This document shows, piece by piece, positions 8,036 to 16,816 of a stretch of DNA of 64,000 nucleotides (the stretch's first letter is position 1; each line of letters begins with the position of its first letter). Location of the stretch: contig JAFEDK010000002.1 in the NCBI GenBank assembly GCA_018241665.1, positions 62,001 to 126,000 of the forward strand, read 5' to 3'. The stretch comes from Pseudomonadota bacterium (GTDB taxonomy: Bacteria; Pseudomonadota; Gammaproteobacteria; Burkholderiales; Rhodocyclaceae). The position numbers and the translations under genes were made by a program. Below the pieces are notes generated by a model, which saw only the letters and a list, made by a program, of their open reading frames with translations, searched no databases and was not told the DNA's origin.

Positions 8036-9730
8036 TCAGGCGTCCGGAGTCGGAGGCGTGGCTGTGGCCGCCCGGCGGGCTTCGATGGCGTCGATGTCGG
8101 CCTGGGTTTCGGCGCTGAGTTGTTCGGTGTTCTTCGGTGCGATCTGGGCCTTCTGCTGGCGGGCCTTTTCCATCGCGGCGGCGATCAGAGCGCGCTTGGT
8201 GTCTTCGGCCGACGGGGCGGCCGGTTTGGCTGTGTCGGGCGCTTCAGTGGCAGGGCTGGCCGTGCCGGCCTGACTGTCGGCGGCGACCTTCTCGCGTGTC
8301 GCGGCGGCCTTGGCGGCGAGCTTCTCGGCCTTCTCCTGCTTTTCCCGTTCCTGGCGGAAGTTCTTGAATTCGAAGCGATCGCGGGCTGCGTCGGCGGAGG
8401 ATTTGTCGCGCTCGCGCGCCCAGATCTCGCTCTTGGAGAAGCGGAAGTAATCTACCAGCGGAATGTGGGACGGGCAGACGAAGCTGCAGCAGCCGCATTC
8501 GATGCAGTCGAACAGGTGGTATTCCTGGGCCTTGCCGAAGTTCTTCGAGCGGGAGAACCAGTACATCTCGAAAGGGGCGAGATCTGCCGGGCAGGCCTTG
8601 GCGCATTCGCCACAACGGATGCACGGCATTTCGGGCGGCGGTGGCGGGAACAGGGCCGGGCTGCCGACCAGGATGCAGTTGGTGGCCTTGACCACCGGCA
8701 CGTCGAAGGCCGGCAGGCGCACGCCCATCATCGGGCCGCCCATGATGTAGCGGTCGGTGTCGGGACGGGCGCCGGACTGGCGCACCACGTGGTCCATCGG
8801 CGTGCCGATGAGGACTTCGTAGTTGCGCGGCTGGTCCACGTTACCGGCCACGGTGACGACGCGGGAGATCAGCGGACGGCCGAATTCCAGCGCTTCGAAG
8901 ATGCTGTAGGCGGTGCCGACGTTGAAGCACTGCACGCCGAAGTCGGTGGAGCGACGGCCGTGGGGTACCTCGATGCCGGTGAGCACGCGGATCAGCTGCT
9001 TGGCGCCGCCGGCGGGGTAGCGGGTGGGGATCGCGACGGCTTGAATGCCGCTCTGGCCGCTGGCGGCGATGGCGGCCTGCACGGCGGCGACCGCTTCCGG
9101 CTTGTTGTCCTCGATGCCGATGAGCACTTCCTCGGCCTGCAGCATGTGGCGCATGGCGACGATGCCCTTCAGCATGTCGGCGGCGCGCTCGCGCATCAGG
9201 AGGTCGTCGCAGGTGATGAAGGGCTCGCACTCGGCACCGTTGATGACCAGCGTCTTGAGGCGGCCTTCCTTGCCGGGCTTGAGCTTGGCGTAGCTCGGGA
9301 AGACGGCGCCGCCGAGGCCGACGACGCCGGCGTCACGCAGGAAGTCACGCAGTTCGTCGGGGGGCGCCGTGCGGTAATTGACCTTGTCCAGCTCGCCCCA
9401 GCGGTCTTCACCGTCCGGCTCGATGACCACCGACAGCGTGGTGAGGCCCGAGGTGTGCGGCATCAGTGCCGGCGCCACATCGCGGACGATGCCGGACGTG
9501 GAGGCATGCACGGCGGAGGACAGGCTGCCGTCGGCACCGCCGATGCGCTGGCCCTTGAAGACCTTGTCGCCGGGCGCCACCAGCGGGCGCGGATGGCCGC
9601 CGACGGCCTGGTGCAGCGGGATCACCAGCCGCTCCGGGAGTGGCACCCGAGCGATCGGCTGAGTGGTGGATTGGGTCTTGTGGGTCTGCGGCTTGACGCC
9701 GCCGTGGAACTTGAAGAGTTTGCGCAGCAT
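8036..9730 (-). CDS. rnfC: Rnf complex soluble Fe-S/flavin subunit RnfC/RsxC
   Basis: Peripheral subunit, NqrF-like in role, that exchanges electrons with NADH. 564 residues. The glycine-rich GLGGAVFPSYAKL stretch binds FMN/NADH, and INGAECEPFITCDD follows. Two 4Fe-4S motifs lie at about residues 368-380 (CIRCGECAKACP) and 408-420 (CIECGCCSFVCP). From about 440 a charged Lys/Glu/Ala/Gln-rich tail extends to the end, a feature that varies in length among RnfC proteins. The start ATG at 9730 overlaps the rnfB stop as TGATG, and its N-terminus [18 protein letters not shown] matches the family. Confidence 0.97.
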   Translation of the reverse strand: MLRKLFKFHGGVKPQTHKTQSTTQPIARVPLPERLVIPLHQAVGGHPRPLVAPGDKVFKGQRIGGADGSLSSAVHASTSGIVRDVAPALMPHTSGLTTLSVVIEPDGEDRWGELDKVNYRTAPPDELRDFLRDAGVVGLGGAVFPSYAKLKPGKEGRLKTLVINGAECEPFITCDDLLMRERAADMLKGIVAMRHMLQAEEVLIGIEDNKPEAVAAVQAAIAASGQSGIQAVAIPTRYPAGGAKQLIRVLTGIEVPHGRRSTDFGVQCFNVGTAYSIFEALEFGRPLISRVVTVAGNVDQPRNYEVLIGTPMDHVVRQSGARPDTDRYIMGGPMMGVRLPAFDVPVVKATNCILVGSPALFPPPPPEMPCIRCGECAKACPADLAPFEMYWFSRSKNFGKAQEYHLFDCIECGCCSFVCPSHIPLVDYFRFSKSEIWARERDKSSADAARDRFEFKNFRQEREKQEKAEKLAAKAAATREKVAADSQAGTASPATEAPDTAKPAAPSAEDTKRALIAAAMEKARQQKAQIAPKNTEQLSAETQADIDAIEARRAATATPPTPDA

Positions 9731-10281
9731 CAGGCGGCCTGCTTGATCTGGATGACCGGGTAGCGCCATTTCCAGGTGTCGAGGGTATCGACGATGGGCT
9801 CCATGGCGATGCAGTCCACCGGGCACGGGGCGATGCACAACTCGCAGCCGGTGCATTCGCCGGCGACGACGGTGTGCAACTGCTTGGCGGCGCCGACGAT
9901 GGCATCCACCGGGCAAGCCTGGATGCACAGGGTGCAGCCGATGCAGGTGTTCTCGTCGATCACCGCGACGGACTTGGGCTTCTCGACGCCGTGTTCTTCG
10001 GACAGGGACTTGAACTCGCGGCCGAGCAGGTCGGCGAGTTTGCGGATGCCTTCCTCGCCGCCCGGCGGGCACTGGTTGATGTCGGCCTCGCCGGAGGCGA
10101 TGGCGGTGGCGTAGGGGCGGCAGCCGGGAAAGCCGCACTGGCCGCACTGGGTCTGCGGCAGGATGGCATCGATCTTTTCGACCAGCGGGTCGCCTTCGAC
10201 CTTGAACTTGAGCGAGGCATAGCCGAGCAGCGCCCCGAGCACCAGGGCGACGGCGGTCATCACGAGAAGGGCGGTGAGCAT
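9730..10281 (-). CDS. rnfB: Rnf complex ferredoxin-like subunit RnfB/RsxB
   Basis: Membrane-anchored multi-cluster Fe-S protein that mediates electron transfer with ferredoxin. 183 residues. N-terminal helix at about 3-24, then a 4Fe-4S domain with CGQCGFPGC and a distant fourth cysteine (INQCPPGG), then two ferredoxin motifs, [12 protein letters not shown] and [12 protein letters not shown]. The length is that of the short proteobacterial RnfB with one ferredoxin pair. It lies 27 nt after rnfA and overlaps rnfC by one base. Confidence 0.97.
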   Translation of the reverse strand: MLTALLVMTAVALVLGALLGYASLKFKVEGDPLVEKIDAILPQTQCGQCGFPGCRPYATAIASGEADINQCPPGGEEGIRKLADLLGREFKSLSEEHGVEKPKSVAVIDENTCIGCTLCIQACPVDAIVGAAKQLHTVVAGECTGCELCIAPCPVDCIAMEPIVDTLDTWKWRYPVIQIKQAA

Positions 10282-10308
10282 GGCGGGGCCGGGAGCGGAT
10301 TGCGGGGG

Positions 10309-10893
10309 TTAGCGGTACTTGTCGAGGCCGGCGAAGCCCATGAAGGCCAGGCTCATCAGCCCGCCGGTGATCATCGCGATGGCCGTGCCCTTGAAGGGCG
10401 TCGGTACGTCGGCGCCGTCGAGGCGTTCGCGGATGCCGGCGAACAGCACCAGCGCCAGCGAGAAGCCGACCGAGCTGCCGAAGCCGAACAGCAGGGACTC
10501 GACCAGGTCGTGGCGCAGGGACACGTTGAGCAGCGGCACGCCGAGCACCGCGCAGTTGGTGGTGATCAGCGGCAGGTAGATGCCCAGCACCTGGTACATG
10601 ACCGGGCTGGTCTTCTGGATGACCAGCTCGGTGACCTGCACGATGGCGGCGATGATGACGATGAAGGCCAGCGTGCGCAGGTATTCGACACCGGCCGGGA
10701 TCAGCACGTAGTGGTCGATGAGGTAGCTGGTGCCGCAGCCGAGGGTCAGCACGAAGGTGGTGGCGGCCCCCATGCCCATCGCGGCGTCCAGCTTCTTGGA
10801 CACCCCCATGAAGGGGCACAGGCCGAGGATGCGGACGAGGACGACGTTATTCACCAGAACCGCGCCGAGGATCACGAAAAGGTAGCTGCTCAT
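10309..10893 (-). CDS. rnfA: Rnf complex membrane subunit RnfA/RsxA
   Basis: First gene of the Rnf operon. 194 residues with six predicted helices. Family stretches are [17 protein letters not shown] and [17 protein letters not shown], each with the conserved membrane cysteine, and [17 protein letters not shown]. It is a paralogue of RnfE with inverted topology. A sigma70-like promoter lies 33 nt upstream of the start. The subunit set A-B-C-D-G-E plus nth is complete in this window; no regulator is adjacent. Confidence 0.97.
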   Translation of the reverse strand: MSSYLFVILGAVLVNNVVLVRILGLCPFMGVSKKLDAAMGMGAATTFVLTLGCGTSYLIDHYVLIPAGVEYLRTLAFIVIIAAIVQVTELVIQKTSPVMYQVLGIYLPLITTNCAVLGVPLLNVSLRHDLVESLLFGFGSSVGFSLALVLFAGIRERLDGADVPTPFKGTAIAMITGGLMSLAFMGFAGLDKYR

Positions 10894-10925
10894 GGCTGTC
10901 GGTGTCGGAGTGACGATAAGTTGGG

Positions 10926-10955
10926 ATTATCCCGCGCCGGCCGTGCCTCACTCAA
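10926..10955 (-). promoter_or_regulatory. candidate rnfA promoter with palindrome on the -10
   Basis: Reading the minus strand: -35 TTGAGT (10955-10950), 18-nt spacer, -10 GATAAT (10931-10926). The -10 is embedded in the perfect inverted repeat GGGAT-A-ATCCC (10933-10923). The palindrome could be an operator that occludes the -10, but no cognate regulator is identified. Confidence 0.5.
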
Positions 10956-10991
10956 GCCCGCGACGGGCGGCATGGCGGCCGGCGCGCGGCT

Positions 10992-12005
10992 TCAGGCGAA
11001 GTCCTTGGTTTCCTCGACCGCTTCGCGGACAAGGGCCGGGCCGCGGTAGATCAGGCCGCTGTAGATCTGCACCAGCTTGGCACCGGCCTCCAGCTTGGCG
11101 CGGGCCTGGCGCCCATCGAAGACGCCGCCGGCGGCGATGATCGGGACTTCATCCTGCAGCGCCTTGGCGAGGGCGGCGACGACGGCGGTCGAGGCTTCGA
11201 ACAACGGCGCGCCGGACAGGCCGCCCTGCTGGTCGCCGTAGCGGATGCCTTGCACCTTGTCGCGGGCCAGTGTGGTGTTGGTGGCGATCACCGCGTCGAT
11301 GCGGTGGCGGCGCAGCGCGTCGGCGATGTTGGTGATCTGGCTGTCGTCCAGGTCCGGCGCGATCTTGAGGGTGATCGGCACGTAACGGCCGTGCTTGTCG
11401 GCCAGTTGGGCCTGGCGTGCTTTGAGCTGGCCGAGCAGCGCGTCGAGTTCCGACTCGCCCTGCAGTTGCCGCAGGTTCTTGGTGTTCGGCGAGGAGATGT
11501 TGACGGTGATGTAGCTGGCCAGCGGATAGGCCTTGTCGAGGCAGATCAGGTAATCGTCGGCGGCCCGCTCGATCGGCGTGTCGGCATTCTTGCCGATGTT
11601 GATGCCGAGGATGCCCTTGAACTTGGCGGCTTCCACATTGCCGATCAGCGCATCGATGCCGTGGTTGTTGAAGCCCATCCGATTGATGATGCCCTTCACC
11701 TCCGGCAGGCGGAACATGCGCGGCTTGGGGTTGCCGGGCTGGGCGCGTGGCGTGATGGTGCCGATTTCGATGAAACCGAAGCCCATGCGGGCCAGCCCGT
11801 CGATGATCTCGCCGTTCTTGTCGAGACCGGCGGCCATGCCGATGCGGTTCGGGAATTGCAGGCCCATGACATCCACCGGCTTGGCAGGCAGCGGCTTGCC
11901 GGCCGGCAGCAGGCGGCCGGCGAGGTTCAAGCCGGCGAGGGCGGTTTCGTGGGCGGTCTCCGCGTCGAGGGAGAAGAAAATGGGGCGTGCGAGTTCGTAG
12001 AGCAT
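10992..12005 (-). CDS. pyrD: dihydroorotate dehydrogenase (quinone), class 2
   Basis: Fourth step of de novo pyrimidine synthesis: oxidises dihydroorotate to orotate with quinone as acceptor, at the inner membrane face. 337 residues, the class 2 length. The N-terminal amphipathic region is [23 protein letters not shown]/substrate motifs include [13 protein letters not shown] and [11 protein letters not shown], the latter with the class 2 catalytic serine, and [20 protein letters not shown] near the C-terminus. It is co-directional with rnfA, but a promoter in between suggests separate control. Other pyr genes are at 37.4-40.2 kb. Confidence 0.97.
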   Translation of the reverse strand: MLYELARPIFFSLDAETAHETALAGLNLAGRLLPAGKPLPAKPVDVMGLQFPNRIGMAAGLDKNGEIIDGLARMGFGFIEIGTITPRAQPGNPKPRMFRLPEVKGIINRMGFNNHGIDALIGNVEAAKFKGILGINIGKNADTPIERAADDYLICLDKAYPLASYITVNISSPNTKNLRQLQGESELDALLGQLKARQAQLADKHGRYVPITLKIAPDLDDSQITNIADALRRHRIDAVIATNTTLARDKVQGIRYGDQQGGLSGAPLFEASTAVVAALAKALQDEVPIIAAGGVFDGRQARAKLEAGAKLVQIYSGLIYRGPALVREAVEETKDFA

Positions 12006-12059
12006 CCCGCATTCTACCGCAGCGCGGCAAATCGCTGTTTCTAAACCCTGTTTCGGGTT

Positions 12060-12533
12060 TCAGTCGAGGGCGAAGCGGAATTGCAGGCCGAGATAGCCGC
12101 TGTAGCCGGGCAGATTGGGCAGGACCACAAGGTTGGCGCCGACGCGACCGAATTCCGCCGAAACGGTCGGGATGACCAGAACCGGCGACGGGTAGCCGCT
12201 ACCCACCAGGCCGAAGGCGCCGAAGCGGAACGGACCTGCCTGCAGGGGCATCCAGCGGGCGCCGGCGTAGAAGGTGTTGCGGTCGTAGCTGTTGCGGAAG
12301 TAGCCGGCGGTGGCGACCCACGGGGTGCCGGTGAAGGCCCGCTCGAAGCCGGTGCCTGGATTGAATTCGCGCCAGTCGCGACGATCCGGCTGGAAATGAT
12401 GGGATACGCCGGAGACGGTGAGCCAGTCCCGGTGTGGGGCGTTCTGGAAGTCGTCGAGGCTGGGCATGGCCGTGGCAAGGGAAGTGCAGGCAAGCAGGGG
12501 CACGGCCGCGGCCGTGCGTAGCAGAAAGTGCAT
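12060..12533 (-). CDS. small exported beta-barrel-like protein, function unknown
   Basis: 157 residues with a clear Sec signal peptide (MHFLLRTAAAVPLLACTSLA, cleavage near TAMA/PS). The mature part alternates polar and aromatic residues in short strands (HRDWLTVSGVSHHF, WVATAGYFRNSYDRNTFY, GPFRFGAFGLVGSG) and ends in LGLQFRFALD. A C-terminal aromatic residue in a final strand is typical of outer-membrane barrels. It is not clearly PagP or PagL, whose catalytic patterns I cannot see. It follows bpt after only 8 nt on the same strand. A short hairpin (12043-12060) overlaps its stop. Outer-membrane placement is inference. Confidence 0.7.
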   Translation of the reverse strand: MHFLLRTAAAVPLLACTSLATAMPSLDDFQNAPHRDWLTVSGVSHHFQPDRRDWREFNPGTGFERAFTGTPWVATAGYFRNSYDRNTFYAGARWMPLQAGPFRFGAFGLVGSGYPSPVLVIPTVSAEFGRVGANLVVLPNLPGYSGYLGLQFRFALD

Positions 12534-12541
12534 CGGGGTTC

Positions 12542-13282
12542 TCAGTCGAGTTTGTCGAGATCGGCGTCGGTGAGGGTTTGCCACTGGCCGCCGACGCGCC
12601 CCTGGATCGGGCGGAAGCGCGCCTTGTAGGCCATCTTGCGGCTGTCCCGGATCCAGTAGCCGAGGTACAGGTAGGGCAAATTGAGCTGGCGGCACACTTC
12701 GATCTGCCAAAGGATGCCAAAGGTGCCGAGGCTGCCGCTGGCCTGGTCCGGATCGTAGAAGGTGTAGACGCTGGACAGGCCGTCGGTCAGGCAGTCGATG
12801 ACGCTGACCATGCGCAGGATGCCGTTCTCGCGGAATTCGAGCAGGCGGCTGTCCACGTGGCTCTGCAGCAGGAAATGGGCGTATTGCTCGCGATTGTCCT
12901 GGTCCATGCCGCCGCCGGCGTGGCGGGTGGCCTGGTAGCGCTGGTAGAGGGCGTAGTGCTCCTCGATGAACTCCAGCGGCATTTCACGTGGGAGCAGGCC
13001 GGCATGGGCGGCCCAGGCACGGCGCTGGCTGCGGTTGGGTGTGAAGCTGGCCACCGGGATGCGCACCGGAACGCATGAGCGGCAGGCGTCGCAGTAGGGG
13101 CGATAGGTGAAGATGCCGCTGCGCCGGAAGCCGGTGTGCACCAGCTCGCTATATAGCGGCGTATCGATCAGGTGGCTGGGAGTGGCCACCTGGGAGCGGG
13201 CCTGGCGGTCCGGCAGATAGGAGCACGCGTAGGGCGCCGTTGCGTAGAACTGCAGTAGCGAGTAGGGATAGTCCTTCAGCAT
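12542..13282 (-). CDS. bpt: aspartate/glutamate leucyltransferase (Bpt)
   Basis: Transfers leucine from Leu-tRNA to proteins with N-terminal Asp or Glu, creating degrons for ClpS/ClpAP. 246 residues, the bacterial Bpt length. The ATE N-terminal domain has the cysteine cluster [15 protein letters not shown]. The C-terminal domain has [21 protein letters not shown] and [17 protein letters not shown], all family signatures. It follows aat by 4 nt, so both amino-terminal tagging enzymes are made from one transcript. Family assignment is firm; the exact specificity comes from family knowledge. Confidence 0.95.
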   Translation of the reverse strand: MLKDYPYSLLQFYATAPYACSYLPDRQARSQVATPSHLIDTPLYSELVHTGFRRSGIFTYRPYCDACRSCVPVRIPVASFTPNRSQRRAWAAHAGLLPREMPLEFIEEHYALYQRYQATRHAGGGMDQDNREQYAHFLLQSHVDSRLLEFRENGILRMVSVIDCLTDGLSSVYTFYDPDQASGSLGTFGILWQIEVCRQLNLPYLYLGYWIRDSRKMAYKARFRPIQGRVGGQWQTLTDADLDKLD

Positions 13283-13286
13283 GGGG

Positions 13287-13991
13287 CTACGTCCAGGGGG
13301 CTTGTGCTCCGTTCATTGGCCAGCGCTCCGGGGGTGGGCCTTCCTGCGTGGCCTCGTCGAGCAGCTTGACGAAGGTCGAACGCGGAATCTCCTGCCCGCC
13401 CAGCGAGGCCAGGTGCGAGGTCGTCATCTGGCAATCTAGCACGCGAAATTCCCGTTGCTCAAGGAAGCGGGCCAGGTGTACGAAGGCAATCTTGGAGGCG
13501 TCGGTACGCCGGCTGAACATGGATTCGCCGTAGAAGGCACGCCCGAGCGCCATGCCATAGAGACCGCCGGCCAGTTTGCCGTCGATGTAGGTTTCGACCG
13601 AGTGGGCGTAGCCGAGTTCGTGCATGCGGATGTAGGCGTCCTGGATTTCGGTCGTGATCCAGGTGCCTCCGCCGGGTTCGCGTGGGGCGGCGCAGGCGCG
13701 GATGACTGCCGGGAAGTCGTTGTCCAGGCGTACTTCGTAACTGGCATTGCGCAGGGTCTTGCGCAGGGAGCGGGTCACGCGCAGCTGGCTCGGGAATACG
13801 ACCATGCGAGGGTCGGGGCTCCACCACAGGATTGGCTCGCCGTCGTTGAACCACGGGAAAATACCGCGTCGGTAGGCGGCGAGTAGCCACGCCGGGCTGA
13901 GTGTGCCACCGGCTGCCAGCAGCCCGTTGGGCTCGCGCAGGGCGCGGGTGACCGGTGGAAAAGCGGGTTTGCTGCCGAGCCAGGGAATCAT
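13287..13991 (-). CDS. aat: leucyl/phenylalanyl-tRNA--protein transferase
   Basis: Adds Leu or Phe from tRNA to proteins with N-terminal Arg or Lys, marking them for ClpS/ClpAP. 234 residues, normal length. Family motifs: [80 protein letters not shown] and [11 protein letters not shown]. The gene immediately precedes bpt. Overlap or near-overlap of aat and bpt is common in betaproteobacteria and supports a shared N-degron role. Confidence 0.96.
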   Translation of the reverse strand: MIPWLGSKPAFPPVTRALREPNGLLAAGGTLSPAWLLAAYRRGIFPWFNDGEPILWWSPDPRMVVFPSQLRVTRSLRKTLRNASYEVRLDNDFPAVIRACAAPREPGGGTWITTEIQDAYIRMHELGYAHSVETYIDGKLAGGLYGMALGRAFYGESMFSRRTDASKIAFVHLARFLEQREFRVLDCQMTTSHLASLGGQEIPRSTFVKLLDEATQEGPPPERWPMNGAQAPWT

Positions 13992-14087
13992 GTCGGATCA
14001 GGTGCGGTACGAACCGGATCCGGGCAGGATAACAGGCGCTGGCGGGAATGCGTTCAGCTGGATGGAGCGTTCAGCCGGAGTGCGTGC

Positions 14088-14624
14088 TCAGTTGGATTGC
14101 GGCTGGCGCGACTGGCCGCTGGGGAGCACCCGGCGGGCACCGTCGTAGCGGGCGGCCCAGTAGTCGAGGCGCATGTCTTCGACGCGAACCACACCGCCCG
14201 TCGAGGGGGCATGTACGAACTGGTAGTTGCCGAGATAGATGCCGACGTGGGAGAAGGCGCGGCGCATGGTATTGAAGAACACCAAGTCGCCCGGCTTCAG
14301 CTCGGCGAACTTGACCTGCTCGCCCATCTGGGACATTTCGGCTGCCGTGCGCGGCATGCCAAAGCCGAGGGCGTCAGCGAACACCTTGCCGACAAAGCCG
14401 CTGCAGTCGAATCCGGTGAGGGGGCTGGTGCCGCCGAAGCGATAGGGGACGCCAAGGAAGTTCAGGCTACGGTCGACCAGGCTGCGGATCGAATCGGTGT
14501 AGCGCTCAAACATCGAAGCCGGAAGGGCTTCATCGTTGGCGTTATTGGAGGGCTCCGACGCAAGGACCGCGCCGGAACACGCGATCGCTACAAAAAAGCC
14601 GAGTATCGTCTTTTTGATAGGCAT
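14088..14624 (-). CDS. NlpC/P60 family (C40) cell-wall hydrolase
   Basis: Predicted exported peptidoglycan endopeptidase. About 178 residues: signal peptide MPIKKTILGFFVAIACSGAV, then a C40 domain. The catalytic cysteine is in GFDCSGFVGKVF and the histidine in FSHVGIYLGNYQFVHAP; AELKPGDLVFFNT is typical of the fold. I choose the ATG at 14624 because it starts the signal peptide. The in-frame ATG at 14675 would add 17 unrelated residues and lies upstream of a near-consensus promoter. There is no Shine-Dalgarno before 14624, and the promoter predicts transcription starting on that ATG, so it may be leaderless. Confidence 0.9.
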   Translation of the reverse strand: MPIKKTILGFFVAIACSGAVLASEPSNNANDEALPASMFERYTDSIRSLVDRSLNFLGVPYRFGGTSPLTGFDCSGFVGKVFADALGFGMPRTAAEMSQMGEQVKFAELKPGDLVFFNTMRRAFSHVGIYLGNYQFVHAPSTGGVVRVEDMRLDYWAARYDGARRVLPSGQSRQPQSN

Positions 14625-14630
14625 CAAATA

Positions 14631-14659
14631 ACTATACCCAATGGATTGATCAGTGTAAA
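14631..14659 (-). promoter_or_regulatory. near-consensus sigma70 promoter for the NlpC/P60 gene
   Basis: Minus strand: -35 TTTACA (14659-14654), exactly 17 nt, -10 TATAGT (14636-14631). With the usual -7 register the transcription start falls on 14624, the A of the predicted start codon. This is one of the best promoter matches in the window. Confidence 0.7.
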
Positions 14660-14873
14660 GATTTTCGACATACATTAAGTTGTGCCATGCAGCATGTGCA
14701 TTGCTGCACGGAGTTCAAGACAAACCATCGCTAGTATCGGTTCCGCACTGGTCGCGAGCAGCAACGTTCAGGAGGCCGCGCGGGAGGCGGGCCGTACCGG
14801 TCGGCATGCCTCCGTTGAAGGGCCCTTCGGCTTTCTGCAGCGACGCGCTCGTGCCAGTCGCACTAATTCGATG

Positions 14874-15704
14874 TCACGCAAACAGGTTCAGGATGCCGTC
14901 GAGGCCGCTGTGGTTCAGCGCATAGGTGGCTTTTTCCCGAACCACCGGTTTGGCGTGATAGGCAATGCCGACGCCCGCTTCCGTGAGCATCGGCAAGTCG
15001 TTGGCGCCATCGCCGGCTGCAATCGTGCGGTCGGCGGCAAAGCCGCGCTCCTGGCAGACCTGTAGAAGCGTCTTTCGCTTGATCTGGCCGTCCACGATCT
15101 CACCTTTCACCCGTCCGGTCAGCCGGCCATCGACGACTTCCAGTTCGTTGGCCACCGCATAGTCGAAGCCCAATTGTTGCTGCAGGCGCTCCGTGAAATA
15201 GGTGAAGCCGCCGGATACCAGCACGGTCACGATGCCTGCCTGCTTGAGGCCGGCGATCAACGTTTCAGCGCCGGGGTTCAGCTTCAGGCGCTCATTGAAG
15301 ACGCGCTCCAGTGCCGTTTCAGGCAGGCCGGCCAGCAGGGCGACGCGGCGGGTCAGGGACTCACAGAAATCCAGCTCGCCGCGCATGGCGGCTTCGGTGA
15401 TCTCGGAGACTTCCTGTTTGAGGCCCTGCATGTCGGCGATCTCGTCGATGCACTCGATGGTGATCAGCGTCGAGTCCATGTCGGTGACGAACAGGCGGTA
15501 ATCGGCCAGGCGCTGGTTGTCGGGCACGAAGGCATAATCCAGTGCATGCCGCTCGCAGTAGCCGGCCACCTCCGGGTGCGGGGTGGCGCCGAGCAGCCGA
15601 AACGCTGTGTTACTGATGCGGCCGATGCCTTCCGAGGCCGTCAGGGCAGCCAGATCCTTCAGGGCGCGGGTTTCGACCTGCGGGCCCTGTACGACGAGAT
15701 TCAT
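14874..15704 (-). CDS. serB: phosphoserine phosphatase
   Basis: Last step of serine synthesis: hydrolyses O-phosphoserine; HAD superfamily, cytoplasmic. 276 residues. HAD motif I is VTDMDSTLI, with nucleophile Asp75 and acid Asp77; motif II is in VLVSGGFTYF; motif III is AAGDGANDLPML. The N-terminal 65 residues form a shortened regulatory-type region compared with the 322-residue E. coli enzyme. Its ATG overlaps the aroG stop (TGATG), so it is translationally coupled to DAHP synthase. The about 200 nt downstream of its stop holds the NlpC promoter and no gene. Confidence 0.96.
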   Translation of the reverse strand: MNLVVQGPQVETRALKDLAALTASEGIGRISNTAFRLLGATPHPEVAGYCERHALDYAFVPDNQRLADYRLFVTDMDSTLITIECIDEIADMQGLKQEVSEITEAAMRGELDFCESLTRRVALLAGLPETALERVFNERLKLNPGAETLIAGLKQAGIVTVLVSGGFTYFTERLQQQLGFDYAVANELEVVDGRLTGRVKGEIVDGQIKRKTLLQVCQERGFAADRTIAAGDGANDLPMLTEAGVGIAYHAKPVVREKATYALNHSGLDGILNLFA

Positions 15705-16780
15705 CAGGCGGCGCTCCGTTGGGCCAGGGCTTCCCGGAGGATGTCACGGGTGTTGCGGATCATCTCTTCGGTGGTGTTCCAGTCCACGCAGGCGTCGGTC
15801 ACCGAGCAGCCGTAGCGCAGCTCACTGAGGTTGGCGGGGATCGACTGGTTGCCGGCTTCGATGTTGCTCTCGATCATCAGGCCGACGATGGAGCGGTTGC
15901 CCTCGCGGATCTGGTGGGCGACGTCGCGCATGACCAGCGGCTGGTAGTCCGGGTTCTTCCACGAGTTGGCGTGGGAGCAGTCGATGACGATGTTTGCCGG
16001 CAGCTTGGCCTTGACCAGCGCCTTCTCGGCGAGGGAGACGGATACGGTGTCGTAGTTCGGGCGTCCGCCGCCGCCACGCAGCACTACGTGGCCGTAGGGA
16101 TTGCCGCGGGTGCGGATGATCGAGGACTGGCCTTCGCCGTTGATGCCGAGGAAGCTGTGGGGGCTCGAGGCCGACAGGATGCCATTGACGGCGGCGTCGA
16201 GGGAGCCGTCGGTGCCGTTCTTGAAGCCGACCGGGGTGGACAGGCCGGAGGCCATTTCCCGGTGGGTCTGGGATTCGGAGGTGCGGGCGCCGATGGCGGT
16301 CCAGGCGATCAGATCGCCGTAGTACTGGGGCGCGATGGGATCCAGCGCTTCGGTGCCGGCGGGCAGCCCGGCTTCATTCACGTCGAGCAGGAAGCGGCGG
16401 GCCTTCTCCATGCCTTCGTCGATGCGGAAGGAGTCATCCATGTGGGGGTCGTTGATGTAACCCTTCCAGCCGGTGGATGTGCGGGGCTTCTCGAAATAGA
16501 CGCGCATCACCAGCACCAGGGTGTCGGAGACTTCGTCGGCGAGCTTCTTGAGGCGGCGGGCGTAGTCGAGGCCGGCGACCGGATCGTGGATGGAGCAGGG
16601 GCCGACGACGACGAAAACCCGCGGATCCTTGCGGTCGAGAATGGCCTGCAGGGTCTGGCGGCCTTCGAGGACGACCTGCGCAGCCTTGTCGGTGAGCGGC
16701 ACGCGGGCGGTGATTTCCTCGGGGGATGGCATGCGGTCGAAGGCCGCGATGTTCAGGTTTTCGGTCTGGGCGAAGGGCAT
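15704..16780 (-). CDS. aroG: 3-deoxy-7-phosphoheptulonate synthase, class I (DAHP synthase)
   Basis: First step of the shikimate pathway: condenses phosphoenolpyruvate and erythrose 4-phosphate. 358 residues. Class I landmarks: VVGPCSIHDPVAGLDYARRL (metal and PEP site), MRVYFEKPRTSTGWKG, VGFKNGTDGS, VLRGGGGRPNYD and VIDCSHANSWKNP. Overall length and sequence fit the AroF/AroG/AroH group. Which aromatic amino acid inhibits it cannot be read off here. No clear ribosome-binding site precedes the ATG. It is coupled to serB downstream. Confidence 0.96.
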   Translation of the reverse strand: MPFAQTENLNIAAFDRMPSPEEITARVPLTDKAAQVVLEGRQTLQAILDRKDPRVFVVVGPCSIHDPVAGLDYARRLKKLADEVSDTLVLVMRVYFEKPRTSTGWKGYINDPHMDDSFRIDEGMEKARRFLLDVNEAGLPAGTEALDPIAPQYYGDLIAWTAIGARTSESQTHREMASGLSTPVGFKNGTDGSLDAAVNGILSASSPHSFLGINGEGQSSIIRTRGNPYGHVVLRGGGGRPNYDTVSVSLAEKALVKAKLPANIVIDCSHANSWKNPDYQPLVMRDVAHQIREGNRSIVGLMIESNIEAGNQSIPANLSELRYGCSVTDACVDWNTTEEMIRNTRDILREALAQRSAA

Positions 16781-16816
16781 GGCGGACTCGCTGGGTGAGT
16801 AGCGGAATCCGGCATT

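Noticed and set aside
7235-9763. 842-residue plus-strand reading frame over rnfD/rnfC
   Set aside because: Antisense of rnf genes; Gly/His/Asp-rich low-complexity composition, no motifs.
14680-15065. Reading frames between the NlpC gene and serB
   Set aside because: Mostly antisense to serB; no ribosome site, no recognisable domain.
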